From Actinomadura opuntiae (GTDB lineage: Bacteria; Actinomycetota; Actinomycetes; Streptosporangiales; Streptosporangiaceae), in the NCBI RefSeq assembly GCF_030283205.1, contig NZ_JASNWF010000009.1, positions 62,001 to 126,000 of the forward strand: a DNA stretch of 64,000 nucleotides. Reading direction: 5' to 3'. Below, piece by piece: positions 52,108 through 60,759 of the stretch. The first letter of the stretch is position 1; each line of letters starts with the position of its first letter. A model generated the notes under the pieces. It did no database searches. It saw only the letters and a list, made by a program, of their open reading frames with translations, and was not told the DNA's origin. The position numbers and the translations under genes are program-made.

Positions 52108-53839
52108 CCTGCCGCTTCCCGGCGGGGCCGACGCCCTGGGCGAGACGGCCGTCGACATCGCGCCTCCCCCGGGCGGTGGCACCGGCCCGGAGGGCGGCGA
52201 GGCCGCGTCCGGCGGCATCCTCCGCTCCGGCGCGATCATGGCGGTGGGGACGCTCGTCTCGCGCGTCACCGGCTTCCTGCGCACCGCGGTCATCGTCGCC
52301 GCGCTCGGCATCGGCCAGCTGGCCAACGCCTACAACACCGCCAACACGATCCCGAACCAGGTCTACGACCTGCTGCTCGGCGGCATCCTGACCAGCGTCA
52401 TCGTCCCGCTGCTGGTGCGCGCGAAGGAACGCGACCGCGCCTACGGCGAGCAGTACGAGCAGCGCGTGTTCACGCTCGCGGTGATCGGCCTCGCCGCGCT
52501 GACGGTCGTCGCGGTGCTCGCCGCGCCGCTGTTCATCAACGTGCTGGCGGGCAGCTACACCGGCGACCAGCGGCACATCGCGGTCCTGTTCGCCGAGTTC
52601 TTCCTGCCGCAGATCTTCTTCTACGGCGTCGGCGCGTTCGCGGGCGCGATCCTCAACACGCGCGGCAGCTTCGCCGCGCCCATGTGGGCGCCGATCCTGA
52701 ACAACATCGTCGTGATCGCGATCGGCGGCGTGTTCCTGGCGCTGGTGTCCGGCAAGCCCAGCCCGGGCACCATCACCGACACCGAGTTCATGGTGCTGGC
52801 GGTCGGCACCACCGGCGGCATCGTCCTGCAGACGGTCGCGCTGTGGCCGTCGCTGCGCCGCGTCGGGTTCCGGTGGCGGCCCCGCCTGGACTTCAAGCGC
52901 GGCGAGATCAGCCAGGTCGGCCGCATGGCGGGCTGGACGCTGATGTACGTCGTCGCCACGCAGATCGGCCTCGCCGTCGTCACCGCCCTCGCCAACAGCG
53001 CCGGCGACCTCGGCCACAAGCAGCACCTCGGCGACAGCTACGGGTACACCCCGTACTTCAACGCCTACCAGCTGTTCCAGCTGCCGTACGCGATCGTCAG
53101 CGTGTCGGTGATCACCGCGCTGCTGCCCCGGATGAGCCGGTTCGCCGCCGAGGGCAAGACCGCCGACGTGCGGGCGGCGTTCTCCAGCGGGCTGCGCCTC
53201 TCCTCGGTGATCATCATGCCGGCGGCGGCGCTGATGCTGGTGCTCGGCCCGGAGATCACCACGGTGCTGTTCGCGCACGGCAACACCTCGTCGTCGGACG
53301 CGCTGGTGATCGCCCGCGTGATGCAGATGTTCGCGATCGCGCTGGTGCCGTTCTCCACCTACCAGCTGATGCTGCGGGTCTTCTACTCCTTCGGCGACAC
53401 GCGCACGCCCGCGCTCGTCGGCGTCGTCTCCGTCACGTCCAACATCGTCCTGGCGTTCGCCGCCTACAACGTCCTCGGCGTCAAGTGGATCGTGGTCGGC
53501 ATCGCCGGCGGGTACGCGATCACCAACATCGTCGGCACGCTGGTGTGCTGGCTGGTGCTGCGCCGCAAGCTCGGCGGCATCGACGGCCGCCGCATCGCCG
53601 GCGGCCACCTGAAACTGCTGATCGCGGTGTGGCCGCTGATCGGGTTCGCCTACGCGGTGCACGCCGTCGCCGACGCCGCGCTCGGCACCGACACCCTGAT
53701 CCCCGCGCTGGCCGCCCTGATCGTGGGCGCGGGCGGCGGCGGGCTGCTGTACCTGGTGTTCGCCAAGCTGCTCCGCGTCGACGAGGTCCAGCAGCTGATC
53801 GGCACGTTCGCGCGCAGGTTGCCGGGCGGTCACCGGTAA
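51485..53839 (+). CDS. murJ: Lipid II flippase MurJ (MviN) with long Pro/Gln-rich N-terminal tail
   Basis: 784 residues from GTG at 51485, backed by ggagg 6 nt upstream inside the DUF6049 gene. Residues 1-240 are a disordered cytoplasmic tail built of PPQGPPPQG-type repeats. The MurJ core begins at GGILRSGAIMAVGTLVSRVTGFLRTAVIV and has about 14 helices with SYTGDQRHIAVLFAEFFLPQIFFYGVGAFAGAILNTRGSFAAPMWAPILNN and LFQLPYAIVSVSVITALLPRMSR. Flips lipid II to the outer face. Unlike Rv3910 it has no fused pseudokinase; that domain is the next gene. The first 623 bp overlap the DUF6049 frame. Confidence 0.93.
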   Translation: MTGRPEWDQQRPENRGADSPAPGSQGPGSQGPGSQGPGYRPQGRPPQGPPSQGPPPQGPPPQGPPPQGPPPQGPPPQGPPPQGPPPRGPRPQGPPPPGRSPQGRPPQGPPPQGRPPQGRPPQGYPAPQGYPEQPGRSPNQGYPAPGPRPPAPQPPQDPRQAHRQRPPAPQHPQHPQGRPVPANPGQPGPPPTGRPPVAANIAAETAIDLPLPGGADALGETAVDIAPPPGGGTGPEGGEAASGGILRSGAIMAVGTLVSRVTGFLRTAVIVAALGIGQLANAYNTANTIPNQVYDLLLGGILTSVIVPLLVRAKERDRAYGEQYEQRVFTLAVIGLAALTVVAVLAAPLFINVLAGSYTGDQRHIAVLFAEFFLPQIFFYGVGAFAGAILNTRGSFAAPMWAPILNNIVVIAIGGVFLALVSGKPSPGTITDTEFMVLAVGTTGGIVLQTVALWPSLRRVGFRWRPRLDFKRGEISQVGRMAGWTLMYVVATQIGLAVVTALANSAGDLGHKQHLGDSYGYTPYFNAYQLFQLPYAIVSVSVITALLPRMSRFAAEGKTADVRAAFSSGLRLSSVIIMPAAALMLVLGPEITTVLFAHGNTSSSDALVIARVMQMFAIALVPFSTYQLMLRVFYSFGDTRTPALVGVVSVTSNIVLAFAAYNVLGVKWIVVGIAGGYAITNIVGTLVCWLVLRRKLGGIDGRRIAGGHLKLLIAVWPLIGFAYAVHAVADAALGTDTLIPALAALIVGAGGGGLLYLVFAKLLRVDEVQQLIGTFARRLPGGHR

Positions 53840-54018
53840 GTCGTGGCAAAGTGAGGGGGACGCGCCCGGATCACGCCGCCATTCCCGTGTTCGAACCACT
53901 ACCATGTGGGGGACTACGGCTTGCGGGCTGACACCCTGGGGAACGCAAAGAGGAGGGTCGGAGGCGTAAGCTGCCACGCCACGAACATGGGATCTGACCA
54001 CCTGCGCAGGACGTTGCC

Positions 54019-55677
54019 GTGAGCACGTCAGTGATCGAACCCGGCACGCGTCTCGCCGGCCGCTACCGGCTCGAGGAGCGCATCAGCGACTCGGGCGGGT
54101 CCTCGCTCTGGAAGGCCATCGACGAGATCCTGGCCAGGGCCGTCGCCGTCCGCACCTTCGACCCCGAGTTCCCCCGCGTCGGCGAGGCCGTCACCTCCGC
54201 CCGCGCCGCGAGCCGCCTCACCGACCCCCGCGTCACGCAGGTCTTCGACGCCGACGACAGCGGCGAGAGCGCCTACGTGGTCAGCGAGTGGGTGACCGGC
54301 GAGACGCTGGAGCAGATGCTCGCCAAGGCGCCGCTGGAGCCGGGCCGGGCCGCGACCCTGCTGTACGAGGCCGCCGAGGCGATCGCCGCCGCACACGCGG
54401 CCGGGCTCGCGCACCTGTGCCTGTCCCCCCGCGACCTCGTCTGGACGACCGGCGGCACCGTCAAGCTGCTCGGCGTCGCCACCGACGCGGTGCTGTGCGA
54501 CCGGTACTGCGACGACCCCGCCGCCGAGGACGTCCGCGGCCTCGGCCGGATGCTGTACGCGGCGCTGACCGCGCACTGGCCCGGCGACGAGGACGCCTCC
54601 GAGCTGCCCGCCGCGCCCGCCGCCGACGGCGTGCCGGAGGCGCCGCGCCAGGTCCAGGCCGGCATCTCGCACGCGGTCGACGCGATCGTGTGCCGCTGCC
54701 TCGGCATCGGCGCCGCCGAGCCGCTCGCCGAGCCCGCCGACCTGGCGAAGGCGCTGCGCGGGGTGCCGCGCACCCCGCTGCCGCTGTTCGCGGGCCTCGG
54801 CAACGCCGCGCCGTCCCCGCGTCCGGCGCCCAAGAGCCCCGGAGCCGGCTCGACGGCCACGACGCCGCAGCCGCACCAGCCCGCCGCCCAGGAACCGCCC
54901 GCGCACGGCCTGGCCGCGCACGGGCAGCCCGGGCTCGGCCGGCCCGGGCACGGCCGGCGCGGGCAGGACAGGCGCGGCCGGCAGGCGCAGGTCCCGCCGC
55001 CGCGCGCCCGGCACGAGACCCCGCCGCCGACGCCGCCCCCGGGCGGCACGACCGTGTCGTCGGCCGCCCGCAAGCCCGCCAACCGGGCGCTGCTCGGCGT
55101 CGCCGCCGCCGCGCTCACCGTCATCGTCGGCCTCGGCGCCTGGGCGCTGTCCGGCGGCGGGTCCGGCGACGACAACGACGGCAAGAACCCGCAGGCGAAG
55201 CAGAGCCAGAAGTCGACGCCCCCCAAGCCGGCCACCACCAAACTCCAGGCCCAGGGAACCCGCGCCGTCGAGGACGTCTGGATGGGCGGCCACGACGAGC
55301 AGATCGACAAGGACACCGACGCCCTCATCGACGGGTCGCCGAAGTCCGTCTGGCACTCCCAGCACTACACCAACACCAAGTTCGGCAATCTGGAGAAGGG
55401 CCTCGGCGTCCTGCTCGACATGGGGCGCGCGGTCAAGGTGACGAAGGTGGAGGTCGCCGGGGCCGGCGCCGGCGCCACCGTCCAGCTGCGGGTCGGCGAC
55501 CAGGAGAGCGCAACCGGGCTGTCCCCGGTTGCGGAGAAGACCAGCGGCGCCGGCTCCTTCACCCTCACCCCGAGCACCGCCGCGCACGGCCGGTACGTCG
55601 TCGTGTGGTTCACCGAGCTGCCGCCCGCCCTGCGGGCGTCGCTCGGCGAGGTCACCGTCTACGGCAGGGCCGGCTGA
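54019..55677 (+). CDS. Membrane-anchored pseudokinase with discoidin-like ectodomain
   Basis: 552 residues from GTG at 54019. Residues 15-255 have the Ser/Thr-kinase fold but no catalytic residues: the VAIK Lys is Arg45 (AVAVRTF), the HRD Asp is Cys134 (AHLCLSP), and DFG is replaced by GVA (152-154). A Pro/His-rich linker, TM at 357-377, a short Lys/Gln linker, and an ectodomain (400-552) with ALIDGSPKSVWHSQHYTN and LGVLLDMGRAVKVTKVEVAG follow, resembling F5/8 type C (discoidin) domains. In M. tuberculosis the equivalent pseudokinase is fused to MurJ and recruits FhaA when phosphorylated; here it is a separate gene 179 bp downstream. Confidence 0.88.
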   Translation: MSTSVIEPGTRLAGRYRLEERISDSGGSSLWKAIDEILARAVAVRTFDPEFPRVGEAVTSARAASRLTDPRVTQVFDADDSGESAYVVSEWVTGETLEQMLAKAPLEPGRAATLLYEAAEAIAAAHAAGLAHLCLSPRDLVWTTGGTVKLLGVATDAVLCDRYCDDPAAEDVRGLGRMLYAALTAHWPGDEDASELPAAPAADGVPEAPRQVQAGISHAVDAIVCRCLGIGAAEPLAEPADLAKALRGVPRTPLPLFAGLGNAAPSPRPAPKSPGAGSTATTPQPHQPAAQEPPAHGLAAHGQPGLGRPGHGRRGQDRRGRQAQVPPPRARHETPPPTPPPGGTTVSSAARKPANRALLGVAAAALTVIVGLGAWALSGGGSGDDNDGKNPQAKQSQKSTPPKPATTKLQAQGTRAVEDVWMGGHDEQIDKDTDALIDGSPKSVWHSQHYTNTKFGNLEKGLGVLLDMGRAVKVTKVEVAGAGAGATVQLRVGDQESATGLSPVAEKTSGAGSFTLTPSTAAHGRYVVVWFTELPPALRASLGEVTVYGRAG

Positions 55678-55699
55678 CCGCCCCGCGCGTCCGGGCCCG

Positions 55700-55720
55700 C
55701 GTCCCCGCTGATCGGGGACG
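55700..55720. terminator. Short terminator-like hairpin after the pseudokinase gene
   Basis: cgtccccg-ctgat-cggggacg, a perfect 8-bp stem 22 bp past the stop codon and before the sigM leader. Confidence 0.55.
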
Positions 55721-55876
55721 CTCGGCCTGTGACGTGGGGCGGTGCTTGTCTGTATCGTGCCTGTGAGCAACCCTGTCCCCTCGCCCCCAGGAAACCGTGG
55801 TGTCCACCCGAGCAGCCGCAACCGGTCGCAGCCGCCCGGCACCGGCGGGGCGGCCCGTACGAGAAAGCGGTCGCTC

Positions 55877-56500
55877 ATGACGTCGGTGAGCATGCGTCGC
55901 GTCGACGAGGTCCCCGACAAGGAGCTCCTGGCCCGGCACGCCCAGGGGGACCCGCACGCCTTCGCCGAGCTGGTGCACCGGCACCGGGACCGGATGTGGG
56001 CCGTCGCGCTGCGCACCCTCGGCGACCCGGAGGAGGCCGCCGACGCCCTGCAGGACGCGTGCCTGTCGGCGTTCCGCGCCGCCGGCCGGTTCCGCGGCGA
56101 CGCCGCCGTCACCACCTGGCTGCACCGCATCGTGGTGAACGCCTGCCTCGACCGGATCCGCCGCAAGTCCGTCCGGCCCGCGACCCCGATGGGCGACGAC
56201 GCGACCTTCGACGCCGTCGCGCCGAAGATGCCCGACCCGACCGACGCGCACGGGGTGTCGCTGGACGTCCGCACCGCCCTGGAGCAGCTGCCGTTCGAGC
56301 AGCGCGCCGCGCTCGTGCTGGTCGACATGATGGGCTACTCCGTCGACGACGCCGCCGAGGTGATGGAGGTCCCGCCCGGGACGATCAAGAGCCGGTGCGC
56401 GCGGGGCCGCGCCCGGCTCGCGCCCCTTCTGACCCACCACCGGAACCGACGCGGCTCCGAAAACGTCGGAGGTGTGGAAGGAGGTGGCATGCCCAAGTGA
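55877..56500 (+). CDS. sigM: ECF RNA polymerase sigma factor SigM
   Basis: 207 residues from ATG at 55877 (ATG at 55892 also possible). Region 2: FAELVHRHRDRMWAVALRTLGDPEEAADALQDACLSAFRAAGRF with WLHRIVVNACLDRIRRK. Region 4: LEQLPFEQRAALVLVDMMGYSVDDAAEVMEVPPGTIKSRCARGRARLAPLL. No extra domain. In actinobacteria this locus (murJ-sigM-anti-sigma-trxB-trxA) is conserved; SigM responds to envelope stress. The stop overlaps the next start by 4 bp (GTGA), coupling it to its anti-sigma factor. Confidence 0.93.
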   Translation: MTSVSMRRVDEVPDKELLARHAQGDPHAFAELVHRHRDRMWAVALRTLGDPEEAADALQDACLSAFRAAGRFRGDAAVTTWLHRIVVNACLDRIRRKSVRPATPMGDDATFDAVAPKMPDPTDAHGVSLDVRTALEQLPFEQRAALVLVDMMGYSVDDAAEVMEVPPGTIKSRCARGRARLAPLLTHHRNRRGSENVGGVEGGGMPK

Positions 56501-57279
56501 ACCCCGCACATCTTGACTACGACGTCCTGGCCGACCTGGCCGAAGGACTGCTCGAAGACGATCAGGCCGCCTCCGTCAACGCGCACCTCGAATCCTGCGC
56601 CGAATGCCGGGACCGCTCCGCCGATCTTGCGGACGTCTCCCGGATCCTGGCGCAGGCCCCCGTTCCGTCCATGCCGGCCGAGCTGGCCGAGCGCATCGAC
56701 TCCGCCATCGCGGCGGAGTCGTTGCACAACGCCACCGTGGTGAGCATGGAGCAGCGGCGCGGAAGGCGGCATTGGCGGATACTGTCGGCGGCGGCGGCGA
56801 CGATCGTCGTCCTCGGCGGCGGAGCGACGGTCGGCAAGATCGCGCTGGACGGCTCGGACGGCAGCGCCGGGCAGGCGTCCGCGCCGGCCCAGGACAAGGG
56901 CCGGCACACCGAGGCCACCGGCGCGGCGCCGAACATGGCCGGGCCGTCCCAATCGGCGCTGAGCGCGGCGTCCTTCAAGGTCACCCGCAGCGGCACCGAC
57001 TACCGGGCCGGGCGGCTCGGCGGCCAGATCGACCGGCTGCTCGGGAAGGGCCAGGAGCTGCGGCTCCAGGGCTCCCCGCCCACCGCGCAGATGTCCGGCT
57101 GCGTCTCCGGCGTCACCCGCGGACGCACGCCCGCGCTCGTCGACCAGGCCACCTACGACGGCCGGGACGCGACGGTCATAGCGCTCCCCGGCTCCGGGAA
57201 CGGCAGCTGGGACGTCTGGGTCGTCGGCCCGGACTGCAGCGCGCAGAACACCCACGTGCTCGAACACGAACCCGCCTGA
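56497..57279 (+). CDS. Zinc-type anti-sigma factor for SigM
   Basis: 260 residues from GTG at 56497. The cytoplasmic anti-sigma domain has the ZAS signature His30-x3-Cys34-x2-Cys37 (AHLESCAECRD), then ILAQAPVPSMPAELAERI. One TM (ILSAAAATIVVLGGGATVGKIAL, about residues 90-112) and an extracellular domain ending in two Cys-containing loops (MSGCVSGVTRG, VVGPDCSAQNTHVLEH). Holds SigM at the membrane until a signal arrives. It corresponds to RsmA (Rv3912) in M. tuberculosis. Confidence 0.88.
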   Translation: MNPAHLDYDVLADLAEGLLEDDQAASVNAHLESCAECRDRSADLADVSRILAQAPVPSMPAELAERIDSAIAAESLHNATVVSMEQRRGRRHWRILSAAAATIVVLGGGATVGKIALDGSDGSAGQASAPAQDKGRHTEATGAAPNMAGPSQSALSAASFKVTRSGTDYRAGRLGGQIDRLLGKGQELRLQGSPPTAQMSGCVSGVTRGRTPALVDQATYDGRDATVIALPGSGNGSWDVWVVGPDCSAQNTHVLEHEPA

Positions 57280-57340
57280 TCTCCGCCCGATCCCGTGCCC
57301 TGGGCGGGGGCGGGGCGCGGGAACCGGGCGCCAGTGCGAG

Positions 57341-57685
57341 TCAGCGGCGCCCGGATTTGGCGGGCAGCGACCGCGCGTAGCCGACGCCGCGCGACACCCA
57401 TCGCCTCACCTCGTCGTCCGGACTGCCGGCGTCGATGTCGACGTGCAGCCATCCGCGCATCTCCCGCCCGCCCATCACCATCGGCCGCACCCGCTCATCG
57501 GCGGCCAGCGTCTCGGCGTCGTCCGGGGCGACCCGGACGAGCAGGCCACCCTGCCGGCTCGCGGCGACCGCCATGTTCCCGCCGATGAGGAAGGCCAGCC
57601 CGCCGAACATCGGCTGCTCGGTGACGCGTTCCTCGCCCGCGATCAGCTCGCGGACGAGGTCGGCCAGGTCGTGGTCGTATGCCAT
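57341..57685 (-). CDS. TfoX N-terminal domain protein
   Basis: 114 residues: AYDHDLADLVRELI, VTEQPMFGGLAFLIGGNMAVAAS, GGLLVRVAPDDAETL, VMGGREMRGWLHVD and RRWVSRGVGYARSLP. This is the complete TfoX_N fold (Sxy-like) with the conserved MFGG and MxGRxMxG/W elements. In gammaproteobacteria TfoX controls competence; the actinobacterial stand-alone domains have no known role. Points toward the dienelactone hydrolase-like gene upstream on the same strand, 37 bp away. Confidence 0.85.
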   Translation of the reverse strand: MAYDHDLADLVRELIAGEERVTEQPMFGGLAFLIGGNMAVAASRQGGLLVRVAPDDAETLAADERVRPMVMGGREMRGWLHVDIDAGSPDDEVRRWVSRGVGYARSLPAKSGRR

Positions 57686-57722
57686 GGCCGGATTATGCTC
57701 GCCGCCACCGACAGTCAGTCCC

Positions 57723-58295
57723 CTACAGCGACGCGAGGAAGTCCAGGGCGATCGCCCAGGCCCGCTCGGCGGCCTCCGGGTCGTGGTCGGGCAGGTCCGG
57801 GTCGGTGAACAGGTGCCCGGCGCCGCGGTACCGGAAGACCTCCACGTCCGCGCCCGCCTTGCGCATCCGCAGGTACCAGGCGTTCAGCCAGTCGACCGGC
57901 TCGTAGGTGTCGGGGTCGGCGACGTGCAGCTGCACGGGGATGTCGGTGGACGCGTCGTCGGCCAGGTCGGACGTCCCGTGCATCAGCAGCAGCCCGCCGG
58001 CCTTGCCGTCGGCGAGCGCCAGGTTCTGCGCGATCGCAGCCCCGAGCGAGAAGCCCGCGTACACCAGGCCGCCCTGGTCGGTGAGCGGCGCCGCCGCGGT
58101 GATCGCCCGCCGCAGCAGCGCGTCCCGGCCGATCTCCTCCTTGATCTCGACGCCCTCGTCGGGCGTGTCGACGACCCGGCCGTCGTACAGGTCCGGGACG
58201 GTGACCTCGTGCCCCGCGCCGCGCAGGCGGTCGGCCGCCCGGTGCACGGCCGGACGCAACCCGAGCATCGAGTGGAGAAGCAGAATGCGTGCCAT
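57723..58295 (-). CDS. Dienelactone hydrolase-family protein
   Basis: 190 residues. Alpha/beta hydrolase with [32 protein letters not shown], nucleophile elbow [15 protein letters not shown], and the catalytic acid/His region in [14 protein letters not shown] and [13 protein letters not shown]. The nucleophile is Ser in GFSLG rather than the Cys of true dienelactone hydrolases, so a general esterase role is likely. Divergent from trxB. Confidence 0.87.
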   Translation of the reverse strand: MARILLLHSMLGLRPAVHRAADRLRGAGHEVTVPDLYDGRVVDTPDEGVEIKEEIGRDALLRRAITAAAPLTDQGGLVYAGFSLGAAIAQNLALADGKAGGLLLMHGTSDLADDASTDIPVQLHVADPDTYEPVDWLNAWYLRMRKAGADVEVFRYRGAGHLFTDPDLPDHDPEAAERAWAIALDFLASL

Positions 58296-58459
58296 GGCAC
58301 CACCCTATGGCGGCGGCCGGACGCGCCGCGGGCCGTCCTGCGGGGCAGGTCACGGGGCGGGCGGCGCCTGCCGGGAATCCCCTGGCCCTAGTATCGGTTG
58401 ACGCGACTGGCAGGCCGTGCGGTGAGGCGACCGAAGGCCAAGAGGAGAGGCGCACAACA

Positions 58460-59413
58460 GTGAGCGACGTCCGTAACGTCATCATCATCGGCTCGGGTCC
58501 CGCGGGCTACACGGCCGCGATCTACGCGGCCCGCGGCGACCTGAAGCCGCTGCTGTTCGAGGGTTCGGTGACCGCCGGCGGCGCGCTGATGAACACCACC
58601 GACGTGGAGAACTTCCCCGGCTTCCCCGACGGGGTCATGGGCCCGGACCTGATGGACAACCTGCGCAAGCAGGCCGAGCGGTTCGGCGCGGAGCTGGTCA
58701 CCGACGACGTCACCGAGGTCGACCTGGCCGCCGACCCGAAGGTCGTCAAGGTCGGCGACGAGACGTACCTGGCCAAGACCGTCATCGTCGCGACCGGGTC
58801 CGGCTACCGCGAGCTCGGCCTGCCCGACGAGAAGCGGCTGTCGGGACGCGGCGTGTCGTGGTGCGCGACCTGTGACGGCTTCTTCTTCCGCGAGCAGGAC
58901 ATCGCCGTGGTCGGCGGCGGCGACACCGCGATGGAGGAGGCGATCTTCCTGACCAAGTTCGCCCGCTCCGTCACCGTGATCCACCGCCGCGACGAGCTGC
59001 GCGCCTCCAAGATCATGCAGGACCGGGCGTTCGCCAACGACAAGATCCGCTTCCTATGGGACAGCGAGGTCGTGAAGATCGACGGCGAGGACCGCGTCAC
59101 CGGCGTCCAGGTCCGCAACCTCAAGACCGGCGAGCAGACCCCGCTGGAGGTCACCGGCCTGTTCATCGCGATCGGCCACGATCCGCGCAGCGAGCTGTTC
59201 ACCGGCCAGCTGGAGACCGACGCCGACGGCTACCTGCTGGTCGACGCCCCGACGACGCGGACGAAGATTCCCGGCGTGTTCGCCTGCGGCGACGTGGTCG
59301 ACCACATCTACCGTCAAGCCATCACCGCGGCCGCCAGCGGCTGCTCCGCGGCCATCGACGCCGAGCGCTGGCTCCAGGACCAGGGCGCCGCGGAGACCGT
59401 CCCGCAGGCCTGA
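58460..59413 (+). CDS. trxB: Thioredoxin reductase
   Basis: 317 residues from GTG at 58460 (gaggagagg upstream). FAD site [18 protein letters not shown], the redox pair Cys135-Ala-Thr-Cys138 in [16 protein letters not shown] site [12 protein letters not shown] (150-161), and the C-terminal FAD block [27 protein letters not shown]. Reduces TrxA (next gene, 55 bp downstream) with NADPH. Operon order sigM-anti-sigma-trxB-trxA is broken here by two genes on the other strand. Confidence 0.97.
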   Translation: MSDVRNVIIIGSGPAGYTAAIYAARGDLKPLLFEGSVTAGGALMNTTDVENFPGFPDGVMGPDLMDNLRKQAERFGAELVTDDVTEVDLAADPKVVKVGDETYLAKTVIVATGSGYRELGLPDEKRLSGRGVSWCATCDGFFFREQDIAVVGGGDTAMEEAIFLTKFARSVTVIHRRDELRASKIMQDRAFANDKIRFLWDSEVVKIDGEDRVTGVQVRNLKTGEQTPLEVTGLFIAIGHDPRSELFTGQLETDADGYLLVDAPTTRTKIPGVFACGDVVDHIYRQAITAAASGCSAAIDAERWLQDQGAAETVPQA

Positions 59414-59468
59414 CAGCACGCCCGACCGGTGCCTCGACGCGCACCGGACAGCACACGAAGGAGACACC

Positions 59469-59783
59469 ATGAAAGCCGTGACCGACGCCGACTTCGCGTC
59501 CGAGGTCCTGGGCAGCGACAAGCCCGTCCTGGTCGACTTCTGGGCCGAGTGGTGCGGCCCGTGCCGGATGGTGGCGCCGATCCTGGAGGAGATCTCCAAG
59601 GCGCACGGCGACAAGCTCGAGATCGTCAAGCTGAACATCGACGAGAACCCGAAGGTCCCGGCCGAGTACGGCGTCCTGCAGATCCCGACGATGAACGTCT
59701 ACCAGGGCGGCCAGGTCGTCAAGCAGATCATGGGCGCCAAGCCGAAGGCCGCGCTGCTGCGCGACCTCGCCGAGTTCATCTGA
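59469..59783 (+). CDS. trxA: Thioredoxin
   Basis: 104 residues. Active site Cys29-Gly-Pro-Cys32 in FWAEWCGPCRMVAPIL, the cis-Pro loop GVLQIPTMNVYQGG and the C-terminal helix AALLRDLAEFI. General protein disulfide reductase, kept reduced by the adjacent TrxB. RBS aaggag. A strong hairpin terminator follows. Confidence 0.97.
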   Translation: MKAVTDADFASEVLGSDKPVLVDFWAEWCGPCRMVAPILEEISKAHGDKLEIVKLNIDENPKVPAEYGVLQIPTMNVYQGGQVVKQIMGAKPKAALLRDLAEFI

Positions 59784-59820
59784 CCCGGCCGGACCACCGC
59801 TCCCGCGGCGGTCGCGCGAA

Positions 59821-59857
59821 AGCGGCCCGCGTCCCGGTCTCCGGGGCGCGGGCCGCT
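59821..59857. terminator. Terminator between trxA and the GNAT gene
   Basis: Perfect 11-bp outer stem agcggcccgcg / cgcgggccgct at 59821-59831 and 59847-59857, with a partly paired interior. Lies between convergent genes. Confidence 0.75.
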
Positions 59858-59879
59858 CGCATGGGAGGCTCAGACGGTC

Positions 59880-60497
59880 TCAGGCGGGCCGGAGCGCGCC
59901 TTCCGGGGTCATGGAGCCCAGCAGCCGTTCGAGGGCGACCTCGACGTCCTCACGCCACGACAGGGCCGACTTCAGCTCCAGCCGCAGCCGCGGGTACCGG
60001 TGGTGGGGGCGGATGGTCTTGAACCCGACCGACAGCAGGTAGTCGGCCGGGACCATGCAGCCGCTCTCCTCGTCCTTCAGGTCGCCGAACGCCTCGATCG
60101 CCTTCACGGCGCGGCGCGTCAGGTCCTTCGCGACGCCCTGGACGAGCATCCGGCCGAGCCCGCCGCCGGTGAACTCCGGCAGGATGTGCGCCGTCATCAG
60201 CAGCACCGCGTCCGCGCTCACCGGGCTCGTCGGGAACGCCACCGACCGCGGCACGTACAGCGGCGGCGCGAACATCACGAACCCCGCCGGCACGTCGTCG
60301 ACGTAGGCGATCTTGCCGCAGGAGCCCCACTCCAGCAGCGTGGAGGAGATCCACGCCTCCTTCTCCAGCGCCGCGTCGCCGCTCGCCCGGGCCCGGTCGC
60401 GGCTGACCGGATCCAGCTCCCAGAACACGCAGCCGCGGCAGCGGTGCGGGAGATCGTCCAGATTGTCCAGCGTGATGTTGACGAGACGACGCGACAC
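59880..60497 (-). CDS. GNAT-like acetyltransferase (Rv3916c position)
   Basis: 205 residues from GTG at 60497, chosen because SRRLVNITLDNLDDLPHRCRGCVFWELDPV is the usual N-terminus; agggggt lies upstream. A Cys-x2-Cys pair (CRGC) near residue 20 is a group feature. The acetyl-CoA region is LLMTAHILPEFTGGGLGRMLVQGVAKDL, with VKAIEAFGDLKDEESGCMVPADYLLSVGFKTI after it. Substrate unknown. It lies between trxA and the parAB region, where mycobacteria have Rv3916c. Confidence 0.8.
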   Translation of the reverse strand: MSRRLVNITLDNLDDLPHRCRGCVFWELDPVSRDRARASGDAALEKEAWISSTLLEWGSCGKIAYVDDVPAGFVMFAPPLYVPRSVAFPTSPVSADAVLLMTAHILPEFTGGGLGRMLVQGVAKDLTRRAVKAIEAFGDLKDEESGCMVPADYLLSVGFKTIRPHHRYPRLRLELKSALSWREDVEVALERLLGSMTPEGALRPA

Positions 60498-60759
60498 CGG
60501 GCCGGCACCCCCTGCTGGCATCCTCGTCCGCCCCGGCGAGGACCCGCGGTACGGCCGGGACCTTCGGGACGGATCGCCCACTTGCGCGGAAGTTCCCGGC
60601 AACAAACCGGGATCCTCGGGCATCGTATCGGACGGGGGGCGAGCAGCCGGGCGGCGCACCGGCTGCCGGATCACCGGTCCGCCGCGTGCGGGGTTCGCCC
60701 GGTCCCCCCGGAGCCGATGCCGTACCTTTGCGGTCAAGCCAGCCCACCGGAGGTGCCTC

